A stretch of 64,000 nucleotides of DNA from assembly GCF_949628215.1 (NCBI RefSeq), contig NC_134282.1, forward strand, positions 18,890,723 to 18,954,722. The letters run 5' to 3'. The translations under genes were made by a program, and so were the position numbers. The stretch comes from Phalacrocorax aristotelis (Eukaryota; Chordata; Aves; Suliformes; Phalacrocoracidae). Under the pieces are notes generated by a model. It saw only the letters and a list, made by a program, of their open reading frames with translations, was not told where the DNA came from and ran no database searches. Below are positions 1 through 11,574 of the stretch, in pieces (the first letter of the stretch is position 1; every line of letters starts with the position of its first letter).

Positions 1-1500
1 CAAAAATGTTTCCTCTGATAATGAAGGGATTCACACCTAATTTGAAACACAGACGGGGGAAAGCACAGTCTGTCAATTACCAGGGATCCTATCTTGCATT
101 GCAAAGAGAAAGTGTCTTCATGAAAAATGAAGCACATGTCTGAACAGGGAATTGCCCTGCCCTCAGACGCGCACATAAACGCAGTATTTTGCAAACCTGG
201 CAAGAGTAAGAAAGTAATGTGACTCAGTGATATTAATTCATCTCCTTCATTTGGCCAAACTTTGCAGCTGTTCTAGGTACCTATATGACTGCATTATACA
301 GCGAAGACAGCATGGAAAAGTAGGGAGTTTTTTATTACTTTATCTGTGCAAAACTAACAAGATATGTTGGGCAGCATGTATGGGAATTAGGCTGAGGTGG
401 GCTCCATGGCTTTGCTAAAACCAGTGCAGTCAAGTACAACTGCCCACTGCGAGGCTGCAATCAGCAAAATAGAAAATCAGAAAAAATTGTTTCTTCAACA
501 CAAAATATAAAGTTTAAAATTGTGGGGGAAAAAAAAAAAGAAACAAAATCAGTTTTGTGTAAACAGATGAAGTCAGAAGAAATGCTGAATTAGATAAATT
601 TCATTAATAGACTAAATACAATCATATTCATCTCATATTTTTGGTCAATATTCCATTCCTTAGTTTTAGACACTTCATACTTGGTGTAGCATCAGTAAAT
701 GCATTCACTTCTTCTAGAACATGGGTCAGACTTAACTAGAATCAAATCACCCATGTCAGAAGCAGGATGAAGCCGAATGAGCCAGCCAGCAGTCTGTCCT
801 ACCAGATGTTACCATCACGTTTTCTTTTTTGGTGTTTTCAGAATTTTCCAGCTGTCTGAAACCCAGCTGCATGAATAGGTACTTACACCAGTGCCCGATA
901 TCACTGGATAAGCTGTACTGGAAACAAAACCAGGCTGAGGGATCTTCTGTTGCCATGGGTCTGTTCCTGTCTCATGCCTCCTCTTCTGGACACACTATCA
1001 GCAATATTTGGTGGGTTTATATCTTTGGCAGAAAATTCAGCTTTCATAAAAGATAGTAACCCAAGTAAAGACCAGTCCAAAGAGGTGGACTCAGAGGGCA
1101 AAAAAAAAAAGTTTTAATGAAAGCTATCAGGAAGCCAAAATTTCAATAAGATTTTTAGTGAGCGTAAAAGCACACTGTGAAAAGTAAGTTTCAGAAAGAT
1201 TAGTACAACACTTGCAAAAATAAAGCTGTGTAGCTAACATGATAATCAAACAAGTATGGTCCTTATATCCTTGAGCAAGCAAATGTTTAATTTCAGCTCT
1301 TTGACATTGATACTTAAATACTAAGAATAAACTGTAACACTATTGGTAAGAGGGAACGTCAGGAATTAGGATCTCCAAGGTACAAAAACTGTTCATAGAA
1401 TGGGAACAAAGTAACAGCCAATTGCTTTGAGTGAGGCTTCAGATGTGTAATATTTAGAAATGGAAATTGCACAATACATTGCTATGCTTTTCAACTCCCT

Positions 1501-1517
1501 CCCCCCCCCCCCCCCCC
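1501..1517. repeat. Poly-C tract (17 C)
   Basis: Uninterrupted run of 17 cytosines; probably length-variable. Confidence 0.9.
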
Positions 1518-4081
1518 AATTATCTTCAGAAAATTGCAAAATTCACAAGCTGGAATGTGCCTAGTGACTGGGAGCATTAAGGTTGGACTTGAGGTGGCAT
1601 AAAGAGCAAGAAGAAAACAAAGAATGTGACCTTATTATCCAGAATAAAAATGGGTAAAGGCAACAGATATGGGCTTGGCATCCCTGATCCCAATTGCTGC
1701 AAGAACTTTTCTTGCAGAGAGTTTGCCAGACAAGAGTAACTTGATGTTCTCTGGGTGAAATTACCAGGGAACTTGATGATTCATCTATGTAAGGAATAGA
1801 TGGATGAAGATTCAAGATTCAAGAATATACAAAGTACCTGAGGCAATATACATATTTTCTGCATAACAAGCCTGAGGATACAAACAAAATCCTCCCAAAG
1901 GGTTAAGAAAATCAACAGGAAAAGACAAATAAAAAATATGTTAGAGGACAAACTCTAAAGCCTGACAGAAAAACAGATTGAGTTTTTTACAAAAGAGGCT
2001 GAAATCAACATTCTTATATCAGGATCCTCTTTGTAGGACAATAGGCACTCTGCTATTGCTGCTAGCGAGCAAGTGAGGCTGTGCAGGCCTGTGGGGAAAA
2101 AATAGAAGTTCAAAGCCCACAAATACCATCTTTTCAGAAACGTCTAAGAGAAGCACTGGCAAAAATATGGCAAAAACGGTAAAATGCAATGCTGATGTTA
2201 CCAGCTGGAGCAGTTTATCATCTCACCCTCTATCAGTGGTTTCGTCACAGCACTACTAATGACTGCCAAGAATAAGGAAAAGCATGATGACAAGACACTG
2301 ATGGCAGAGCGCTTTTAAGTCAGGCTAAACAAAATTAGCTCCACAAGAGAATCCCACAAAGTCTGACAGAAATTAAGCACCCAAAAGTGCACTATAATAG
2401 CTTGTGACAAAAAATACACCAAAGTTAAAATCCAGGAGAGTTGCAATTAAAGAATGAATGGTTCGGAAAATGTTGAAAGCTTGTACTGACAGGTAAAAAT
2501 AATTTTTAGTGACATAGGAGTAGGGAAAACCAACAGAACAAGGAAAAAATCATATTTAGATACCGAAGTAAAGATGCTTAGAAATTCACAACAATTAGCA
2601 AAACAGACAAGTTAAAAACTGTGAGGGTATCACTGTACATGGGATAAAGGAACTGGATGAGGCAAAGTTAAAGCAAGAACAGTAGCTGACTGCCAATGGT
2701 TTTCACCCTAAGAATAACCAAACAAAACATTATATACCGAAAAGTACTCATTCTACAGTCTTAAAATTTCACAGATTAAGAAAATAATCTCTATCATAAC
2801 ATAAATTAGATAAAGTTACTTTTCTTTATTTGAAAATATTACAGATCTGGTTGATAAAGCAATAGTATTGAAGTTACATTACTTAATGTGTTTTTCAATT
2901 ACCTTAAACCATTAATTTTTAAAATTTGAAAATGTTGTTTATAAAGCTTGGAAATCTCAAGACTGAGAGAACAGTGAAACTCAGGAAACCAGGTCACTGA
3001 CAGAGATGGCAACCATCAAGTCAGCTGCAGTGCACTCAGATGTAAAGCCACAAAACACAAAGTAGTTTGTCCCAAGGGAGGTGGGAAGGCTGAGAGTGAG
3101 GTGCAATCTCCTGGAGCCCTGCACTGAGAAGTGCAGAAGTCTGGGCACCAAACCTGCCTCAGCCACATACAGGCCAAGGACTAATGAGCGCCATAGCCAA
3201 TCTCATTGAGTGAAGGAGCAAAAGAGGATCTGGAGGAGGCATACCTTGGCATGCCTAACCAAGAGACAATAAGCATGTCCAGACATACCAGGGACAGACA
3301 AACTCTGAAGCAGAACAATGGGCACCCTCCAGGACAAAGAGATTGACCTCAAAATAGCCCTAGATATGAGAGAATGGCTCTGAGGATGGTATTCCCCTCC
3401 CACTCAGGTCCCAGCAGTCTGAAATTACCTGGTCAATCTGCCTTTGTGCTCAGAATAGGCATGCTGCAGAGAGAGCCATTCTCAACGGAGAGCACCAGCC
3501 CCAGGGACTGACTTGACATAACTACATCTTTTCAGCACAAAAAATTACGATTATATTTGAGACAGAACTGGACTTTCTTAGGATGGTTAGATCCAACCTA
3601 CCCAGCAGGGAACATTGCAGATGAGCATTTCACTCTTGGCATGTTCTTCACCAGGTTGACTGCAGATAGTAAGCTTGGCAGATACATGCCCAGAACAACA
3701 TAGAGAGCAATGTGGCCCTCTGACCCCAAAACCAAAGCAATATAAACCCCACAGCTTCCAGTAAAGTCATATGCAGGAAAGAGTTCAAAGGGAATAAGCA
3801 CGTGGAAAAGAAACACAGTTTTAAAGGGTTGCAGCTGTGTGTACCAGTGGCTGCAAAATAAGAAGCAGCTTTTAAAACAGGAGAAGACTTGGAGACAAAG
3901 GTAGGCTGAGAAGGCTGCAATTATGTACAGCAGTGAACAAACAAGCTAATGAATAAAGATTGCAAGACTAAATGATTGCAAGACCAATATGACTCCCACC
4001 CTGTCTTTGTCTTTAAACAGCTCATATGTTCAAAATTAGGACGTCCAGGAGTTTACAACGTGTATTCTTCTAAACCAGCAT

Positions 4082-4105
4082 CAAAACAAAACAAAACAAA
4101 ACAAA
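4082..4105. repeat. (CAAAA)n microsatellite
   Basis: Nearly five tandem CAAAA units. Confidence 0.85.
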
Positions 4106-7100
4106 CCCTCAAGATAGAAGAATTGACCTATAACTCCAATTTACTTTATACAATACTAAAAATAAGAAATTATTTTCCTTCTTTAGTTCACATTCTATCA
4201 AGTATTTCAGGGTGCTTTATCATTATTAACTACATTTTAGATCTATCAAGGCAAAGATATTTATTCCTACCTATGAAGGCAAGAAATTACACAGCACTAC
4301 AGGATTATTTATATTTAAAATGTGTAACGGAGCAGGCTTGCTAATCAGGCGAGTACTAATACCCGTAAATTTACATGGTAGGAATTTAAATGCAAAACAT
4401 GAAAGGCAGAATCAGCACATCTCAGTAATGTACTATAATTATTACACTGAACTTGTAGCAATATATTATCCCAGATTAGTCTAAGGGGAGCTGTACCAAC
4501 CCCATTACCAATCCCCACCTTACACTTCCCATTGTAAATCCTTTGCAGTCAGGTATTTACAACTCCCCAAAGTCTTTAATTAGGGTGTGGCAAACATAAG
4601 TCAAGCAACAGGAGGTAGAAACCAAGGAAGGACTGAGACAGAAGCAGCCACATGGGTGTTACAGAGGGTCAGGATGGCTCGTAACCGTGAGAAGATAGCA
4701 CATCCTCTGACCAAACCTGAAATGGTGACTGGCAGTTCAGTGTCTTCAATTGCACCATCATTCCTTGCAGTCTTTTTCTCAAGCAGGGCTATTTTCTATA
4801 ACATTTCAGACAGGAGAGGTTGACTTAGCAACCTAATTAAGCTTCCAAAAATACTTTGGAGAAAGATTTAGGTGACATTTCTGTATTTAATTTTATATTT
4901 CTTAAGGAGAGAAAAAAATCAAGCAGTAGCACAGAAGCTTAATAAACCTCCATCATGCACACACTCCTAAATCTCCAGCACAGAGGCAGGGACAGCAGCC
5001 TTTTGAAGGATTGCCCTAACTGCATTAAGCTGTTAAAAGAGGACATCTGTTTTACTAAACTAGCAATGTGACAATTAGCCATGTATAAAGTGCAGTGGCC
5101 AGAAGTCTGACTCACGTTCTTTCTTCCTTGTTCAGGGAAGATTTTTCTTCCTGCTTCCAAGGAGAGTGGGATGATAGGGGCTTGAACTGTGAGGTACTAA
5201 TACAAAGAGAACAGGGGCGTTGAGGGTTACACACTGTGTGTGGCAAGAAATTCCCTTGACAATTGATCTTATAGCCAGGTCTGTGGCCCAACAAGCCCTG
5301 TTAATCTGTCCTCTCTCTCAGCATCTGCCTCTGTGCTGGTCCTTTGGTGCTTTTATGCCAGTTCCCCAAGGGAGGGAGAGACACAGCTAATCAACGCCCC
5401 TCCACTTTTATCTGCATCTCCTATGGAAGAAAGCTCTTGGACAATGCTGCTTATGGCTTTGCCATTCAGCGCCTGCCTTCAGGAAATAACTTCCAGCACC
5501 TATAGCAACTCTGCTAGGGTGACTTTCAATAAAGGTGGCAAGCACACTCAGCAGCTTTCAGCATTTGACAATTACTTACGGATCAAAGGGTACGTTGGGT
5601 GGCAGCCATTGAAACTGTATAACAAATTAATATGCAAGAGATTAGCACTCGATACTGGCAAAGAAAATGCAGTCCTTTAGACACAAGTTTCTCAATCGAT
5701 TGCACATGAAGTAACTGCAGTACATGGACACATCCCCAAACATAAACAAGGGAAAAAAAAAGATTTAAAAAGTGACCTAATTTTCATTTATTTTTCCAAT
5801 TCTTATGTCATTGCTTCTGCATTACTGTAGCAATGTCCAGGAAGGTCGTTTTTCCAAAAAAATATTTTGTGTGTATCGAGTTAAAAGGGATTGAGAAATA
5901 CTGCATGAGGTCAAAACTGTTGCTCCTCCTATAGATATTATGCTGCGAGAAATTCTATTGCTTGCACTAATACTGCTGAGAGGGGCCTCAGAGTTTCTCA
6001 TATAAACCAGGAAAGCCATCTTCTACCACAGGAAACAATATGTATCATCTTAAAGAACATCCATCACTTTTACATATTGTCCCTGTCAGCTCCTCTGCTG
6101 CCTTCAGTTTCGTGCAACAGCCACAGTGAGGATTTATGGAAGAGTGGGGATGTCAAGCATGCACAGGACAGCACAAGTTGCAATTCTGTACTTGGGGACA
6201 GAGAAAAGAACTATTGTACAACTGGAGAAAAGTAGGGAGCAGGAAAAGCAACTTCTTCCAGGCTTATTTGCTTCAGGAAAAATTTTCTTCAGAACATCAT
6301 ATAAAACATTTCGCCAACTGGAAAATCAGCTCAGCTTACAGAGATTTTCAGGGTATGCACTTGAAAGATCAGCTACCCCTCCTCAAAACCTCAGTGAAGC
6401 CTTCAAATGCATTTTTCGGACCTTGTCCTTCTGCCTCAGGTATTTGCCCTCACGTCCATTTTTCTTGCTTTTCACACCACTCCTTCCTGCCAGAACAGCC
6501 ACAAACATGAAGTAGCTTCCGCTACCCTAAGGGACTGTTAACATTTACACAACAGTGCTGGAAACAGCCGGGACAACCACATAAAGGATCAGTTGAGTAT
6601 TTCCAGGCAGTTTCTACAGCAAGGTGATCATCACCCTTTCCATTTGCTGTGACTTTCCAGAAATAGGCACAGCTCACATGGCAGCTTGTTTGCGGTAGGT
6701 TGCCAGGTGTCTCCCCTCGGCTCAAACTTCAGCCACTGGGACCTCTCCAAAGTGCAGCTATCCTGCAGATTTACAACCTGTTTGAGCTGAAACAGGTCCC
6801 GGAAAACACAAGTTAGAAAAAAAAAAAAATCCATGAATAAGTAGGAAGAACGTGATCTCTTCACTGACCTATGAGCCTCACAGGCTTTGTTACTAAGGAA
6901 TATGTCCCTCTCTCTCCTATTAACTATTTATAAAAACAGTCAGATAATTTCTTACGCTATTGTACTTGGTATTTCCTGTCCACCTTCACAAACAGGTCAC
7001 ACTGACTGCTTTGTTCTTTCAGAAACCAGGAGACAAAACAGCATGAGAGTTTGTACTTGCATATTTGCATATTCTAACACCAGAAACTGTACAAATAGCA

Positions 7101-8134
7101 GACACAAAGCAAGGCCAGAGAATGGTGTTTGTCCACATTTCACAGCTGGTTTTCTCCACTCGCCTGTATAAAAAAAAACCCAAATCCTGCAGCAAGGTGA
7201 AGGCCAAACATTTTTAGTCCTTTCTACAGAGATTTAGCCCTGTTAAATATGTACATCATGCATATATTCTTTTACCACTCATCTTTTCCCCTACCATTTT
7301 AATAACATGTTCCAGGCTGAAGAGAGTGCCATTAATTGTCACAAGCAAACTTCTCTGGCACAGCAGACATTACTTCTCAAATATGCCCTGCCCGATCTGT
7401 TTAAGGCAAAAGCTGCTAAGCAATGTGGTCACAACTGTATGACACATTTGCAACTGCTTTTAATGAATTCATGTTTTACCCCCAGAGATCCTTATGGTGT
7501 TCAGTTTATGGATGCAAAAGAGAGAACCTGCATGACCAAACGACAACTGGAATCACAAATGGATAGTGCAAACACTGGATTTTGAAAAAAATTGCCGTAT
7601 GTTCAGGAAAATCTCATCTACAATTGGAAACAATAATGAAACCACTTTTATAAACAGAATTAACATCTACTGTTCAAAACATTGGTCTGAAAAGCTTTAA
7701 AAGAACTGAAAAGCTTTTTATCCTGTTTTCAAAAACAGGTTTTGTTTTTTGTTTAACTCAAGCTTTCAAGAACTCTGTACTTCAACCAGCGGCTGAGCAA
7801 GGGCATAGAAATGGTAGATCACAAGGCTGAAATAGCAAGAAATAAATACTTGCCAGCTGAGCACTGTAACAGTGTAATGTAATTATACATTCACTTATGG
7901 ATGTCTGTCTTCAGTCAGCAAAGCTCAGGTCTAGAGAAGCATAATACATTCACAAATTGCAGCTACTGTAGTTCTGCTTTGAACAGAAATATTTAGTTTT
8001 ATCTTACTTTAATATTTTGATACACAAATGCGAATACATGCTAAAGCTGCTGAATGACTCAGGCCCTAAGCTTATCCGATGAAGTCCACGAGGCTGTTTG
8101 CCAATGTTGGCATAGAGGCTACAAGGAGTGTTTC

Positions 8135-8156
8135 CCCATTAGCAAAAGCTAATGGG
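8135..8156. repeat. Perfect 9-bp hairpin
   Basis: CCCATTAGC and GCTAATGGG separated by AAAA. A perfect inverted repeat in non-coding sequence about 700 bp before the ERVK-type provirus; function unknown. Confidence 0.6.
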
Positions 8157-8878
8157 TACCTGGAGCTGTGAAGATATAGTTGTTATCTTTTACGTAGCAT
8201 TCAGACAATACAATGAAGATGCCACCAGAATTGCTGTGGATCCATTAGCCACGAACTATTTGGTTCTGTGCAAATTTTGGTGATGCACTAAATCTGAATA
8301 TACCCACTGGGTGATAAGGGTGTAGAGAAATTGAGGGCAGCCTTTGCCATTAGCAATGTCCATCCTCCCCATGGGGATCCTGTGAATAGCACAGTGTGTG
8401 ATTAAACAGTAATGAAATTTTAGTGTGCCTCATAATACAAGTCTACAAAGAGACTAACTTAAGACCATGAACAGTCTTAAACACAGAATTTCCTAAAGCC
8501 TGAAAATGTCACTACACACACATAACAAAGCAGGTATTCATAATATAACGTGCAATCAAACAGGTGTCAGTGGGGAGCGACACAGGTTACCACAGCCAGC
8601 CAGCCATGAGGAAACTTTGAACAATAACAATAGACCACAATCCTTGTGACCAGAAAGGGCAGGATGGAAAGATAAGTCCTCTATCTTTGTTCATTGAGGA
8701 CTTTCGGTTGATCTGTCGGGATACTTTCTACTGTTCAGATTCATGGAGTAGAGGGCTTTCCTTGATCAAGTGACAGCATTGTTCAAGGAGAATAATTTTG
8801 GTCAGCTCTGCATTAACCATCCTGTCAAACACAACAAAAAGATAAGACGCAAGTAGTTTTCAGCCCTAACTGACTCCC

Positions 8879-9221
8879 TGTGGAACAAGTGAACGTGGCC
8901 TCCTGTGACAGCGTCAGAGAACTCATCGGCCTTGTTGGACACAAGCCGTGGGATAGATAAACAACCCACAAAACCACAGAACTGAGGCCTTGATATGCGG
9001 GACAGAAGGTCAGGGGCACAGCTGGAGCACCGAAGCAGAAGAGCGCGCTTATCTATGTGTATACCATATATGGAGCTAGTGTGATAGAAGACATTCAGAG
9101 GCAGAGAGAAGGGAAAAATACTAGCTCAGGAGGCAGATTATATTAAGGCTGATCTTTTGTTAATAAATGGCTTCAGCTTTGCCTGTGCACGAATACGGAA
9201 TCTGTGTCTTGAATCACCACA
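8879..9221 (+). repeat. 5' LTR of the ERVK-type provirus
   Basis: 343 bp, TG...CA ends. It contains a TATA-like CATATATGG about two thirds along and an AATAAA followed by a G/T-rich stretch near the 3' end. It matches the 3' LTR at all but four positions. Confidence 0.95.
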
Positions 9222-9223
9222 AA

Positions 9224-9241
9224 TGGTGCCCCGTGTGAGGA
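9224..9241 (+). promoter_or_regulatory. Primer-binding site of the ERVK-type provirus
   Basis: Eighteen bases starting TGGTGCCCCGTG, two bases after the LTR, where the tRNA primer anneals. I could not assign the tRNA with confidence. Confidence 0.7.
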
Positions 9242-9333
9242 GCAATGAATCGACCTAAGAAGGTGAACCGGTGGCGAGCCCCACAGGACTGAAGTGCTGC
9301 TGAAAGGAAGCAGGAGCCAGCTGCAATCCCTCA

Positions 9334-10699
9334 TTGACTGAGGTGAGCTGTGGGGAACTACGGGGAGTAATATATCATCCAAGGAGAAGTCAGTACGGAC
9401 TCCTACGAAAACACAAGGCTGATATCAACCCACAGTCATTAAAAAGAATTTTGAAGTGGGTATCAATAAACTGTGAGGGGGTCGATGCAGTTAACATTTT
9501 TAACTCTGAGACTTGGGACGAAGCAGGAGTTAAATTGTGGGCTAGAGCAACAAAGTCAGATAAAATCACGGTAGAGCTCTTAACTCCCTGGAGACAAATA
9601 TTAGAGCTTATGTGCAAGCAGGAAGCTAGTCAACAAGATGCCAGAGAATGTGAGTCTGCCATTCCCCGTGACACCACCTTACCCATTGCCCCCCTAATAC
9701 CAGCTAAATCCGAGGTCCCAGAAAAAAGGAAAGGCACCTGGTGTAAGACTCAAGTTTACCTAGGTTTCTCAAACACTGATGTTGACCTTGATGACCCATT
9801 TGATCCTGGACCCATTGACCCAGAGAAAGAACCTGATTTGTACCCCCATGACCCACATGATCAATGTCAAGCGATCCATAGAGAGGCATTAGCCACTGGC
9901 AATCATGATTTGGCCACAAAGATCGTAGCCCCTGTGATCTATGATGCCTATCAACAACTGAGATGGGAAGGACTTAGCTTTTCCATTATTAAGGAAATGC
10001 GATGAGGAGTGATAGAATATGGACTGGGATCCCCATATTCAAGGAACATGTTGGGGTCAATCATGAAATCTTTTACCCTGGTGCCCCATGATTGTAAAAC
10101 ACTGGCGCAACTACTTCTGACACCCACACAGTTCACGTTATGGGGAGCTGCGTGGAAGCAAGCGTTAGAACAGCGCCAGTTAGAATATATGGGCCATCCA
10201 GTAGGAGATCCTGCTAGAGTCATGACCCTCAATCATCTCATGGTGTCAACCTCCTCACCACCAAGCTCGGGAGATTCCTCTTCCCGTTTTAAAAGATACT
10301 AAAGATGATGCCTACAAAGCCTTTTTAACAATCCCAGATGTAGGGAAGCCCCAATGATAATTTACAGAAATCAAACAGGGGGCTAAAGAACCATACATGT
10401 CATTTATCAATCTCCTCAGCGAATGTCTTGATAAACAGGTCCAGCATGAGGAAGCCAGGGAAATCCTCTTGATGAAGTTGGAGGTAGAAAATGCTAATGC
10501 CGATTGCCACCGCGTGCTAAATATGTTACAAAATCCCAGCCTTATTAAAATAATTGAGGCATGTAATATTGTTGGGACAAGAGAATACAAACATGACGCC
10601 ATGGCAGCTGTTTTGTCAGCAGTCAAATTAGGAACTCAGAATTGTTTTGCATGTGGCCAGTCTGGCCACCTCAAGAAAAACTGTCTCCCCATCTCCTAA
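9334..10699 (+). pseudogene. gag: Defective gag (matrix, capsid, nucleocapsid)
   Basis: The structural polyprotein region. The first frame (from ATG 9334) has matrix-like sequence and an acidic, proline-rich linker, runs to a single TGA at 10003-10005, then continues in the same frame through capsid to about 10302. A frame change follows; the last part (10397-10699) holds the major homology region and a C-x2-C-x4-H-x4-C zinc knuckle (C-F-A-C ... H ... C). A second knuckle starts C-P-R-C just beyond but is out of frame. At least one stop and one frameshift make it non-functional as a single protein. Confidence 0.88.
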
Positions 10700-10809
10700 T
10701 GTGTGTCCGAGATGTAGAAAGGGACGGCACTACACAAATCAAGCCGGTCCAAATATGATAAAGATGGGAAGCCACTCTCGGGAAACCGACCGCAGAGCGT
10801 GCCCCAGCA

Positions 10810-11574
10810 TTGCGCAAAGACACAAGTAGGTCCGGGACCAGCATCCCCACAAGTGCAACCCACTTACGCGCCAGTACCCGGGCAAGCGCCGGCGTGGACC
10901 TGGCAGCCTCCAGATCAATAACCTTAGAAACATCTGCAGTCCACTTAATCCCTACTGTAGTCTTTGGACCCTTCGGTCAACAACAAAGTGCTCTCCTATT
11001 GGGGCGCTCATCTACATCCCTGCAAGGGCTATTTGTTTTACCCAGCGTTATTGATTCAGATTACGCTGGTGAAATCAAAATTATGGCCTGGACTCCCACC
11101 CCACCTTGCACTATTGTGCAAGGCTCGCAAATAGCCCAGTTAGTCTACTTTAACGCCCATCCCTCACAAACCACTAACACAGTACGAGGGTGTCAAGAAT
11201 TTGGATCAACAGGAGCCCTGCATATTTTGGTGGCCCAAACAGTGAGTGCCACGTGCCCCATGCTGCACTGTATCCTGACGACGAAAGACAAGAAATCTAT
11301 CCAATTAGCTGGTATTATTGACACTGGTGCTGGTGTCACTGTCATCTCTAAAGAACTGTGGCCCAAAGACTGGCCTCTGGTGCAACTTGGGGAAGCTTTA
11401 ACTGGAATTGGCAGGAATGCTTTACCTTTGCAGAGTAAAAACATGATATTAATCAAAGGGCCTGACAAACATGTAGCGTCGGTGTGCCCGTTTGTATTAG
11501 AAACACCAATTACATTATGGGGACGGGACCGTATGAGTCAGCGGGTGGTGAAAATTGGGTCAAATTTATCCTGA
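10810..11574 (+). CDS. pro: dUTPase-protease region, open reading frame
   Basis: 254 codons without a stop. The N-terminal part is a trimeric-type dUTPase: A-G-V-D-L near residue 28, G-R-S-S near 74 and D-S-D-Y-A-G-E near 92. The C-terminal part is a retroviral aspartic protease with the active-site triad D-T-G-A near residue 172 and a second G-R-D loop near the end. dUTPase fused ahead of protease is the betaretroviral layout, normally reached from gag by frameshifting. Both catalytic signatures look intact, unlike the rest of this provirus, but gag is broken upstream, so expression by the normal route is unlikely. The true N-terminus would be a frameshift product, not the ATG used here. Confidence 0.85.
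   Translation: MRKDTSRSGTSIPTSATHLRASTRASAGVDLAASRSITLETSAVHLIPTVVFGPFGQQQSALLLGRSSTSLQGLFVLPSVIDSDYAGEIKIMAWTPTPPCTIVQGSQIAQLVYFNAHPSQTTNTVRGCQEFGSTGALHILVAQTVSATCPMLHCILTTKDKKSIQLAGIIDTGAGVTVISKELWPKDWPLVQLGEALTGIGRNALPLQSKNMILIKGPDKHVASVCPFVLETPITLWGRDRMSQRVVKIGSNLS

Larger units (their letters stand above)
1..8872. other. Intergenic, no gene recognised
   Basis: AT-rich sequence with simple repeats (poly-C at 1501, CAAAA at 4082) and small hairpins (7722-7739, 8135-8156). Frames of up to 129 codons occur (6126-6515, 3976-4344) but they overlap other frames, have no domain I recognise and no coding-like composition. Confidence 0.6.

Noticed and set aside
3976-4344. 122-codon plus-strand frame
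   Set aside because: It runs through a CAAAA microsatellite and has no motif; a chance frame.
6126-6515. Two overlapping plus-strand frames of 129 and 124 codons
   Set aside because: Both occupy the same DNA in different frames, neither has a recognisable domain, and composition is like the surrounding non-coding sequence.
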